A stretch of DNA of 10,075 nucleotides from Holosporales bacterium (GCA_031257795.1 JAIRNW010000074.1:1-10075); one strand, 5' to 3'. Counted from the stretch's first letter, positions 1 through 6,234 are shown. The notes: a model not told the origin generated them from the sequence alone. Program-made: numbers and translations.

Positions 1-108
1 TTGCGGTGCCGAGCTTTTAACTCGAGGCGGACCACGTCTGTCAGAAAATCGTATTTCATGGATGGAGTATTAACACATTATTCGGTTTTCTCCAAGAGGT
101 CAGTCAAG

Positions 109-876
109 ATGGGTATAGATGGAAGTGAACTACCTCGTACTGATATGCCTGTTGAATCCCCTCATCCATACGCCGCTGAATCCAGCAGAAATCATCTGGA
201 GAGTGGAGCAAATAACGACATGGTTCAACAGGCCATTGATGGCTCACTTGTGGCCTTCGATGATTCTGTACCACCATCACAGGAAGAAAGCGCACGAATT
301 CAGTCGGAAAAACAACTGATGCTAATCATGGTCACAGCACTCGCCGCAAGTTTTGTTACGGCTGTTGCGGCAAGCTATGCTATTGCTGCTACTGGTTGGA
401 TAGGAGGCCTCCCAATCTTTTTAGGATATACCGTTCTTTCGGGAATCAACGTTTTCGCTGAGGAAGTTTTATCATTGCAAGGAGATTCGTTTTCTCAAGA
501 GCAAATGGGTTTCAATAGTTTTTTGGGAACACTTTACTACTGTCTACCTTTTTTGTTGGGGCTTACTGGGGATTCGGAATACATTTCACCAATAAAACTT
601 TGTTTTCTCGGCCTTTTTTCGATAAATAGCTGCTCTATTATGACCAAATTTATTTGTGTGTGTCGTGGTTTTCTACGCAGACGACGAGAAGGGTGCGTAC
701 TAGAATACGAGCGTGAACGGGTTATCGCTAAAAGCCTGTTGGCAGTTGCCTCATCAACAATGGCTGGGTGTATCAGCACTGGTGTTCTTATGGGCGTGGC
801 GGCCTTTTGCAGCAAAGTGCTGGGCTTTGGATGGCGGGTTTTTTCTCTTCTTGCACGGCGTGTTATTGGCATATAA
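109..876 (+). CDS. Hypothetical multi-pass membrane protein
   Basis: I do not recognise this 255-residue protein. The first 68 or so residues are hydrophilic and rich in Ser, Glu and Asp. Hydrophobic stretches follow at about residues 70-93, 97-115, 138-154, 162-184 and 208-236, so an inner-membrane protein with four or five spans is likely. A strongly basic loop (Arg-rich, around 187-194) lies between the last two. I chose ATG 109 because GAGG at 96-99 sits nine bases upstream; the frame stays open to the window edge and an earlier ATG at 58 has no ribosome-binding site. No signal peptide, catalytic motif or family signature is visible. The 5' flank and first 40 or so codons resemble a decayed fragment at 2384-2578, so it may belong to a paralogous family in this genome. 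Calling it coding rests on the long open frame, membrane pattern and ribosome-binding site; function is unknown. Confidence 0.65.
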   Translation: MGIDGSELPRTDMPVESPHPYAAESSRNHLESGANNDMVQQAIDGSLVAFDDSVPPSQEESARIQSEKQLMLIMVTALAASFVTAVAASYAIAATGWIGGLPIFLGYTVLSGINVFAEEVLSLQGDSFSQEQMGFNSFLGTLYYCLPFLLGLTGDSEYISPIKLCFLGLFSINSCSIMTKFICVCRGFLRRRREGCVLEYERERVIAKSLLAVASSTMAGCISTGVLMGVAAFCSKVLGFGWRVFSLLARRVIGI

Positions 877-1015
877 GGGAGTGGACGGTTATGGTCCCTA
901 GTGGCCTCCATTCCGCGGGATATACACAAGCCCCACAAGATTGCGAGTTCGTCGAGTCGACACCACAACAAGTCTGCGACTTTGCTGGGGGCCCGACGTT
1001 GCTCGAATGCTCACA

Positions 1016-1084
1016 GTACACTCCGCTTCTGCGCTCCGTTTTTCCTGGGAAACACTCAATTTAAACCTTATGTCAACAGGCTCT
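1016..1084 (-). repeat. Dispersed intergenic repeat, copy A
   Basis: Read on the minus strand, this stretch begins three bases after the potG stop codon and matches the block at 9958-10025. Both carry a GTT..ATAAG.TTTAAATTGAG core followed by GGA.AAACGGAGCGCAGAAG and GAGTGTAC; the last 30 bases agree at 28 positions by my count. The first half also matches 2338-2379. No terminator-type T-run follows. It is the only structured item I see in the 877-1086 spacer. Its role is unknown. Confidence 0.75.
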
Positions 1085-1086
1085 AC

Positions 1087-2256
1087 TTATGAGGTGAGCA
1101 GAACTCCATTCTCCGCCCTCCAAAACAAATACACCTCGTCGTCCCACGTCACATTCCTCTCAGATAACCTCAACAAATTCGGCAGAGACGCCTGTATGTG
1201 CTTTCCAGACGGCAGCTCAACGTAATAAAGCGAAATATCACCCAAATAAGCAATTTCTTGCACAATCCCTTTCGTGCAATTTCTATTGCCCGCCGGCGGC
1301 GTCCGCGACATCATCACCTTCTCCGGACGCACAGCCACGCTAACGTTCGCCCCAATCGGGATCGCGCCTGCGTGTGTCGCCAAAATAGAGCACCCCGCCT
1401 CTGAGGAATCAACAATAACGTGATCCGCCTCCTCCTCAACCACAACCCCGTTGAAAATGTTCATGCTCCCTATAAACTCAGCAACGAACCTTGAGTTTGG
1501 GAACTCGTATATGTCGTGTGGCATTCCGACCTGCCGAATGCATCCGGATTCCATGATCGCCATACGTGAGGACATCGTCATGGCCTCCTCCTGATCGTGA
1601 GTAACCAGAATGAACGTAATCCCAACGCGTTCCTGGATGTTCACCAGCTCAAATTGAGTTTGCTCGCGTAGGCGCTTATCGAGGGCCGCCAGCGGCTCAT
1701 CCAGCAACAGCAGCTTCGGCTGCTTCACAATGCTCCTCGCCAGGGCGACGCGCTGCCTCTGCCCTCCAGAGAGCTCCTGGGGTTTACGGTGCGCGAGCGG
1801 AGCCATTTGTATGAGCTCCAGGGACTCCATCACCCTTTCGTGGATGACGCTTCTGGGGAGGGACTCTTGCTTCAGGCCGAACGCTATATTTTTGTACACG
1901 GTCATGTGCGGGAACAAAGCGTACGACTGGAACATCATGTTGACTGGGCGCTCGTACGGAGGCCAATCAGTGATGTTCACGCCGTCGATGAGTATATTTC
2001 CGGAGGTTGGAGTCTCGAAGCCCGCAAGCACGCGCAACAGCGACGATTTGCCGCAGCCGGAGCCGCCAAGGAGCGAGAAAAGCTCGCCTTTGTAGATGGA
2101 AAGAGAGACGTTTCGCACGGCCTCTAGGGAGCCGTACTTCTTACTGATCGCCTCAATTTGTATGTATGGAGGGACGCTGGGGTCTTGCCACGGCTCCACA
2201 TTCCTTTTGATTGACGGAGGCAACGCGCCCTCTGCAGATAATGTGATATAATTCAC
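1087..2256 (-). CDS. potG: Polyamine (putrescine-type) ABC transporter ATP-binding protein
   Basis: A cytoplasmic ATPase that would power import of putrescine or spermidine through a PotHI-type permease. In the 389-residue product I see Walker A GGSGCGKS at 64-71, Q-loop Gln110 in MMFQSYALFPHMTV, signature LSGGQRQ at 162-168, Walker B LLLLDEP at 182-188 and the switch His220 in VTHDQEEAMTM. The C-terminal half (about 265-385) is a TOBE-type regulatory domain containing VRPEK and AYLGDISLYYVELPSG, which fits PotG better than generic sugar or iron ATPases. Length is close to the roughly 377 residues of E. coli PotG. The start is GTG at 2256; upstream purines are weak, and a perfect stem-loop lies nine bases before it. 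No permease or binding-protein gene is adjacent, so its partners must be elsewhere or lost. All ATPase motifs are intact, so it looks functional. Confidence 0.9.
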   Translation of the reverse strand: MNYITLSAEGALPPSIKRNVEPWQDPSVPPYIQIEAISKKYGSLEAVRNVSLSIYKGELFSLLGGSGCGKSSLLRVLAGFETPTSGNILIDGVNITDWPPYERPVNMMFQSYALFPHMTVYKNIAFGLKQESLPRSVIHERVMESLELIQMAPLAHRKPQELSGGQRQRVALARSIVKQPKLLLLDEPLAALDKRLREQTQFELVNIQERVGITFILVTHDQEEAMTMSSRMAIMESGCIRQVGMPHDIYEFPNSRFVAEFIGSMNIFNGVVVEEEADHVIVDSSEAGCSILATHAGAIPIGANVSVAVRPEKVMMSRTPPAGNRNCTKGIVQEIAYLGDISLYYVELPSGKHIQASLPNLLRLSERNVTWDDEVYLFWRAENGVLLTS

Positions 2257-2265
2257 TTCTACCGC

Positions 2266-2286
2266 GATTGCAGATGAAATGCAATC
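2266..2286 (-). promoter_or_regulatory. Stem-loop in the potG leader
   Basis: A perfect 7-base-pair stem (GATTGCA / TGCAATC) with a 7-base loop lies nine bases before the potG GTG codon. It overlaps the region where a ribosome would bind, and no strong Shine-Dalgarno sequence is visible there. It could limit initiation or be an operator. The dyad is seen directly; the role is inferred. Confidence 0.4.
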
Positions 2287-2337
2287 CCCAGTCCTCGCCT
2301 ATGCTTCGATGTTTCTACGCTCAATTTTTTCGATGAC

Positions 2338-2379
2338 TTAGAACCCGTTGACATAATGATTTAAGTTGGTCTTTCCTGC
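2338..2379 (+). repeat. Dispersed intergenic repeat, copy C
   Basis: This copy reads TTAGAACCCGTTGACATAA then TGATTTAAGTTGGTCTTTCC. It matches the first half of copies A (1016-1084) and B (9958-10025) and shares TTAGAACC.GTTGA and TTGGTCTTT with the shorter copy D (6208-6234). It lies about 80 bases upstream of potG, in antisense orientation to it, and about 100 bases upstream of the remnant at 2478. It could equally contribute promoter sequence to potG. Confidence 0.65.
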
Positions 2380-2477
2380 GTCGAATTCGGGGCGGTTTCC
2401 TACAAATATTGAACATGGGTATTCAAGAAGAGGTCAAAATCTATACTATTCCTTTTCTTCGCAGGACGCAGTAAAGA

Positions 2478-2578
2478 ATGGCAATACACCCGGAATAGGG
2501 GAAATCTTTCGTCCATGTGTTGCAGAATCCAGCAAGAATCCTGAGGAGGGGGAGACAAATGATGGCAGGGTTCAGGCA
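2478..2578 (+). pseudogene. Decayed N-terminal fragment related to the 109-876 membrane protein
   Basis: From 2510 to 2578 the plus strand aligns without gaps to 163-231, with about two thirds of bases identical by my count. In that frame both read .P..AESS.N, then VQ about ten residues on. Similarity continues upstream: GCAGGACGCAGTAAAG before ATG 2478 resembles AGAGGTCAGTCAAG before ATG 109, and AATTCGGGGCGG at 2384 resembles AACTCGAGGCGG at 20, at nearly the same distance from the start (94 and 89 bases). The ATG frame stops at TAG 2496, the similarity continues in another frame, and the remaining 200 or so codons are absent because fabD ends here. Mismatches are not concentrated in third positions, consistent with a dead copy. 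A noncoding repeat shared by both sites is the main alternative. Confidence 0.45.
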
Positions 2579-3621
2579 CACACCGTAAATCTGAGGTTTT
2601 GATCTGATACATTGAAAATATTGCTGGAGTCCTGGGACACAATCCTACGAATTAGGCCGGCCAGCACGTTCCCGTGTCCGGCTTCCAGCCAAGTTTTCAC
2701 CCCTAGCTCCTCCATAGCCAAAACGCTTTCCCTCCACCTCACCCTGCTTATGACCTGCGTCGCAATCATGTCCGCCACCTCTCCTGCGCCACACACCGGC
2801 TTCGCAGACGCATTGGCGATCACCGAGATTTTCGGCGCCGCGAAGACCACGCGGCTAGCTGCCGTTGCAAGCTTTTCTGCTGCGGGCTGCATCCACGGGC
2901 TGTGAAAGGGGCCGCTGACCGCTAATGGCACTTTTTTACGCGCAAATTGCATTAGCTTCTCGCTGATGGCCTCAACTTCGTCGCACACCCCAGAAATAAC
3001 CACCTGGCCCGGGCAATTGTCGTTCGCGATTGTGCATTTGAAAGCGTCGCCTTGCGTGCACTCAGCAATTATTTCAGAGGCCTGCTCGACGTCAATCCCG
3101 ATAATCGCGTACATAACGCCGTCTTTGGGGGAGGCCTCTGCCATTGCTTCCGAGCGCAGTTGCACCAATCGAAAGAGCTGCTCGAAGCTCGCGCATCCAG
3201 CCGCGAGCCACGCATTGTATTCGCCGAGGGAGTGTCCTGCTAAACAGGTCACGTACTCTTCCAAGGACGCGATCCCGTTGGAGCTCTTATCGAAAGCCTC
3301 ACGAAAAAACGCCCAGCCCATGGCGTTTGCTGTGAAAATTGCGAGCTGTGCGTTTTCGGTCAAGGTGAGCTGGTCAAGCGGGCCAGAGAACATCAGCTCG
3401 AGCAAGTCAAACCCAGCTATATCGTTGGCTTGCAGCGCCAGGGAGTGTGCCTCCTTACTGCTCTCGAAAAAAAACCGGCCCATCCCGACTCCTTGCGAGC
3501 CCTGGCCTGGGAAAACTATGGCTACTCCACTCGGCTTAGCGCGCAAGTCCTCAGACCCAACCTCTTGATTCGTGGACTCAGGAACCAAATTCTTGTCCAA
3601 AACTGTGCTCGTGGATGACAT
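2572..3621 (-). CDS. fabD: Malonyl-CoA:acyl carrier protein transacylase
   Basis: Transfers malonate from CoA to acyl carrier protein, supplying the extender unit for cytoplasmic type II fatty-acid synthesis. The 349-residue product shows the FPGQGSQ loop at 37-43 (oxyanion Gln40), the nucleophile Ser131 in GHSLGEY, Arg156 in LVQLR binding the malonyl carboxylate, and catalytic His240 in GPFHSP. These correspond to E. coli Gln11, Ser92, Arg117 and His201. The N-terminus is about 29 residues longer than in E. coli. No other Met precedes the catalytic loop, and the ATG shares one base with the tsf stop (TAATG), so I accept this start; translational coupling to tsf is likely, since no strong ribosome-binding site is present. 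The C-terminal 15 residues are unremarkable. Placement after tsf, where pyrH is usual, is noteworthy. No acpP or other fab gene is nearby. Confidence 0.93.
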   Translation of the reverse strand: MSSTSTVLDKNLVPESTNQEVGSEDLRAKPSGVAIVFPGQGSQGVGMGRFFFESSKEAHSLALQANDIAGFDLLELMFSGPLDQLTLTENAQLAIFTANAMGWAFFREAFDKSSNGIASLEEYVTCLAGHSLGEYNAWLAAGCASFEQLFRLVQLRSEAMAEASPKDGVMYAIIGIDVEQASEIIAECTQGDAFKCTIANDNCPGQVVISGVCDEVEAISEKLMQFARKKVPLAVSGPFHSPWMQPAAEKLATAASRVVFAAPKISVIANASAKPVCGAGEVADMIATQVISRVRWRESVLAMEELGVKTWLEAGHGNVLAGLIRRIVSQDSSNIFNVSDQNLRFTVCA

Positions 3622-4547
3622 TATGCGCTCTGAACCGCGCTTGTTGTTTCTCCAAGCACAAACTTGACAAACCTTTTAACGCTAACGGGTGCCCCTATCT
3701 CCTTTGAAAACGCCGCAACGCTCTCCGACACCTTTTTCTTTCCGTCAATAACGTAAACCTGCTCTAGCAAAACAGTCTCTTCAAAGAACTTCCTAATTCT
3801 CCCATCAACCATCATGTCAACAACCGTTTGAGGTTTCCCTTGATCCTTTACTTGCTCCTTCAAAATCTCGCGCTCACGAGCTAAAACCGTCTCCGGAACA
3901 TCCTCGATTTTAGTGAAAAGAGGATTAGCCGCAGCGATGTGCATCGCAAGTTTCTTACCGAATTCCAGCAGTTTGTCGTGCGGGCCTGAAGACTCCAGCT
4001 CAACCAAGACGCCGATTTTCCCGAGCTGCGGAGCAATTGTTCCATGGATATACGTTGCAACGACACCATTAGACGCCCCGCAATGGGCCAGGCGCCGGAT
4101 AGTGATGTTTTCGCCAATGCTTGCAACCAAATTTGCCGTTGCCTCGCGCACTGTCTGATTCGCAGCTGTAGGGTTGCCACTTTCCTCATACTCTGGCATT
4201 TTTTGCTCCAGGAACGCATCCAACGACGTATCCGCACTGCGCGCGGCCAAGCCTCCAACCCCTCGCGCAAAAGCCTGAAACTTCGCATTCTTGGCCACAA
4301 AATCGGTTTCCGAATTTATCTCGACCACCACGGCCAAACCGTCATTAGGGGACACTACGCAAATAGCCCCGTCGCTGGCTGTTCTGCCGGCTTTATTTGC
4401 GGCTGAGGCCAACCCTTTTTTGCGAAGCCAATCAACGGCTTCTTCGAAATTTCCCTCGCTTTCAACAAGCGCTTTTTTGCAATCCATCATTCCGGCACCG
4501 GTTTTTTCGCGGATCGCCCTGATTAACTCTGACGTTATTTCTACCAT
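3621..4547 (-). CDS. tsf: Translation elongation factor Ts
   Basis: The guanine-nucleotide exchange factor for EF-Tu, acting in the cytoplasm. The 308-residue product has an N-terminal UBA-like domain with KTGAGMMDCKKAL at 15-27, and the core motif SETDFVAKN at 79-87 that contacts EF-Tu. Two EF-Ts core repeats follow: HIAAANP precedes the region around residue 200, and the C-terminal module ends near VKRFVKFVLGE. Length is typical of bacterial EF-Ts. A longer open frame begins at 4583, but ATG 4547 gives the normal MVEIT start and has TAGGAG seven bases upstream. It lies 32 bases after rpsB, in the near-universal rpsB-tsf pair, and its stop codon overlaps the fabD start. Co-transcription with rpsB is expected; no internal promoter or terminator is visible. 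I see no lesion. Confidence 0.96.
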   Translation of the reverse strand: MVEITSELIRAIREKTGAGMMDCKKALVESEGNFEEAVDWLRKKGLASAANKAGRTASDGAICVVSPNDGLAVVVEINSETDFVAKNAKFQAFARGVGGLAARSADTSLDAFLEQKMPEYEESGNPTAANQTVREATANLVASIGENITIRRLAHCGASNGVVATYIHGTIAPQLGKIGVLVELESSGPHDKLLEFGKKLAMHIAAANPLFTKIEDVPETVLAREREILKEQVKDQGKPQTVVDMMVDGRIRKFFEETVLLEQVYVIDGKKKVSESVAAFSKEIGAPVSVKRFVKFVLGETTSAVQSA

Positions 4548-4579
4548 TACTAAACTCCTATTCTTGCTTTTGTCCCGGG

Positions 4580-5467
4580 TCATTCCTGAGTAGCATCATC
4601 TGCAACCTCGCCATCACTTTCCTGTTCAGCGCTATCGAAGACTGCCACGAAATCCGCATCATCACCCAAGCGTCCATCGATAACGTCGTCCTCTCCAGCG
4701 GGGCCTCCCGCGCTATCTTCAGCGATTGCTTCGGCAATTGGCAGCCCGCTGCTTGCCCCCAAATCCACGCCAGCCGCGCTGAGGCCGTCTTGCACACCCT
4801 CTAAAACCGATGAAGAAATAAGGTCGCAGCAGATCCTGATCGAGCGAATCGCGTCATCGTTTCCAGGAATCATGTGTGTGATGTTGTTCGGATTACAGTT
4901 TGTGTCGACAATCGCGATGATCGGAATCTTCAGCTTTGTGGCCTCGCTAACGGCGATCGCCTCTTTGTTTGTGTCGATCACGAACAGCAGGTCTGGCGTT
5001 CCGCGCATCTCGCGGACCCCTTGCAGAACCGAATTCATTTTGTCCACCGTGCGCCGCATCTTTATTATTTCTTTCTTCGTCATGAAACGGGGGTTCTCGA
5101 GCGTTGCCTCGAGTTCCTTGAGTCTGTCTATCGCTTGGCTGACCGTTTTCCAATTGGTTAGCATGCCGCCGAGCCAACGGTGGTTCACGTAATACTGTCC
5201 GCATCTCTCCGCCGATAGCTTTATGATGTCGCAGGCTTGAGCCTTCGTGCCAACAAACAATATGCGGCCCCCAGCTTTTGCGATGCCATATGCAACAGAC
5301 ATTGCGCTCTGCAGCAATGGGACGGTTTGTTCAAGATCTATGATGTGGATTCCATTTCTGGAACCAAAAATGTAAGGCGACATGAGCGGATTCCACCGTT
5401 CTGTCGTGTGCCCATAGTGCAGGCCAGCTTCGACCAAGCTGCGAATATCAACTGCGGGAATTGTCAT
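4580..5467 (-). CDS. rpsB: 30S ribosomal protein S2 with acidic C-terminal extension
   Basis: Assembles late into the small ribosomal subunit near S1 and is needed for mRNA binding. Recognisable S2 blocks run in order: LVEAGLHYGH (11-20), RWNPLMSPYIFG, ILFVGTKAQA (69-78), VNHRWLGGMLTNWKTV (94-109), LFVIDTNKEAIAVSEA, AIVDTNCNPN and IPGNDDAIRSI (200-210). The canonical fold ends near residue 225. A further 65-70 residues follow, rich in Asp, Glu, Ala and Gly, with no visible domain; E. coli S2 has 241 residues in all and this has 295. Extended S2 tails occur in alphaproteobacteria. The start is supported by a perfect AGGAGG ten bases upstream. It heads the rpsB-tsf-fabD cluster. A tandem palindromic array begins about 35 bases before the start codon, so the leader or promoter must lie within or across it. 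Confidence 0.96.
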   Translation of the reverse strand: MTIPAVDIRSLVEAGLHYGHTTERWNPLMSPYIFGSRNGIHIIDLEQTVPLLQSAMSVAYGIAKAGGRILFVGTKAQACDIIKLSAERCGQYYVNHRWLGGMLTNWKTVSQAIDRLKELEATLENPRFMTKKEIIKMRRTVDKMNSVLQGVREMRGTPDLLFVIDTNKEAIAVSEATKLKIPIIAIVDTNCNPNNITHMIPGNDDAIRSIRICCDLISSSVLEGVQDGLSAAGVDLGASSGLPIAEAIAEDSAGGPAGEDDVIDGRLGDDADFVAVFDSAEQESDGEVADDATQE

Positions 5468-5477
5468 CTAACTATAT

Positions 5478-5483
5478 CCTCCT
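5478..5483 (-). promoter_or_regulatory. Ribosome-binding site of rpsB
   Basis: Read on the minus strand this is a perfect AGGAGG, ten bases before the rpsB ATG. It is the strongest ribosome-binding site in the window and fixes the start. It lies just outside the palindromic array, so the array does not replace it. Confidence 0.85.
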
Positions 5484-5501
5484 AAAACTCCGCTTCCATA
5501 C

Positions 5502-5914
5502 ATACCCAGTCACAAAAAGTTTGTGGGTTCGTCGATCCGTTACTCAGCTCGAGCAGTGCGTTAAGTACAGCTCTTTGCCTGCGTTACGTGTCTCCTGCCC
5601 ACAACTCTTTTTGTGACTGGGTATATCCCCCCAGCCGTAAAAAGTTTGTGGGTTCGTCAATCCGTTACTCAGCTCGAGCAGTACGTCAAGTATAGCTCTT
5701 CGCCTGCGCTACGTGTCTCCTGCCCACAACTCTTTTTGTGACTGGGCATATCCCCACCCAGGCCGTAAAAAGTTTGTGGGTTCGTCGATCCGTTACTCAG
5801 CTCGAGCAGTACGTTAAGTACAGCTCTTCGCCTGCGTTACGTGTCTCCTGCCCACAACTCTTTTTGTGACTGGGCATATCCTCCAGGCCGTAAAAAGTTT
5901 GTGGGTTCGTCGAA
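5502..5914. repeat. Tandem array of about 125-base palindromic elements (three full copies plus a partial)
   Basis: Units start with AAAAAGTTTGTGGGTTCGTC at 5514, 5639 and 5767, with a truncated fourth at 5892; the periods are 125, 128 and 125 bases. Each unit is an imperfect palindrome: AAAAAGTTTGTGGG at the left pairs with CCCACAACTCTTTTT at the right, and a central GAGCAGTAC / GTACAGCTC dyad has one A-A mismatch around a five-base loop. In the first unit the terminal inverted repeat extends outward: ATACCCAGTCACAAAAAG at 5502 mirrors CTTTTTGTGACTGGGTAT ending at 5624. Later units have GCCGT in place of the left extension. Over about 107 bases the units differ at only three or four positions, all transitions. 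Lengths are not all multiples of three, so it is not coding. It resembles in kind, not in sequence, the palindromic elements of Rickettsia and Wolbachia. T5 runs at the hairpin ends could act as terminators in either direction. Confidence 0.9.
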
Positions 5915-6207
5915 TCAACCCCAACAGAATCAGCATTTGTTTTGCTTCCCAGACAATGTAAGTCTTAAAGCACTTGTTCAGAAAATCTTTTGGTGACCCG
6001 ATTTACAATAGTCGTTTTGCAGTTTCTACGTAAGCTTCACACAAACAAGAAACATCGGACCGGCCCACTGATCGCGCGATCCCGTAAGAGCGGGATTCAG
6101 CACACAAAACCGGGTGCAAAACGCCATAACAAAAAAACAACTCTTCTGAGATTGTACTTGTTCTGCGCCTGAAAATCAATGAACTTGGACAAAATTGAAA
6201 ACCGGCT
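5915..6207. other. Intergenic stretch without a convincing gene
   Basis: Between the palindromic array and repeat copy D I find no protein with recognisable motifs, no tRNA cloverleaf and no rRNA segment on either strand. A 60-codon plus-strand frame from TTG 5990 is basic, but lacks a ribosome-binding site and any motif. The notable item is the dyad cluster at 6070-6096. The stretch should also hold promoter elements for rpsB, which I cannot identify with confidence. Confidence 0.6.
6070..6096. promoter_or_regulatory. Twelve-base palindrome fused to a hairpin
   Basis: GATCGCGCGATC at 6070-6081 is a perfect 12-base palindrome. Its last three bases open a second dyad, ATCCCG at 6079-6084 and CGGGAT at 6091-6096 around a six-base loop. 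No T-run follows on either strand, so a Rho-independent terminator is unlikely. It could be an operator or a small RNA structure; the role is not shown. Confidence 0.35.
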
Positions 6208-6234
6208 CAAAGACCAATTTCAACAGGTTCTAAA
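6208..6234 (-). repeat. Dispersed intergenic repeat, short copy D
   Basis: On the minus strand this reads TTAGAACCTGTTGA, then AATTGGTCTTTG. It matches copy C at 2338-2379 except that about 12 bases in the middle (CATAATGATTTA-like) are missing. It lies about 30 bases downstream of the suhB stop, as copy A lies just downstream of potG. It is short, so chance similarity is not excluded. Confidence 0.4.

Noticed and set aside
537..971. A 144-codon minus-strand frame opposite the membrane-protein gene
   Set aside because: It overlaps 109-876 antisense, starts with TTG, has no ribosome-binding site and shows no domain; it is best explained as a shadow frame.
4548..4583. A longer tsf start at 4583
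   Set aside because: ATG 4547 gives the conserved EF-Ts N-terminus and has a well-placed TAGGAG; the longer start lies at the end of rpsB.
5521..5545. tRNA-like GGGTTCGTCGATCC in each palindromic unit
   Set aside because: The arms next to the TTC loop do not pair as a T-stem, and no acceptor or anticodon arm can be drawn.
5514..5914. CRISPR array
   Set aside because: The repeats are directly adjacent, about 125 bases long and internally palindromic, with no unique 25-40 base spacers and no cas genes nearby.
5990..6172. A 60-codon basic plus-strand frame
   Set aside because: It starts at TTG without a ribosome-binding site, has no recognisable ribosomal-protein motif, and lies in a spacer with dyads.
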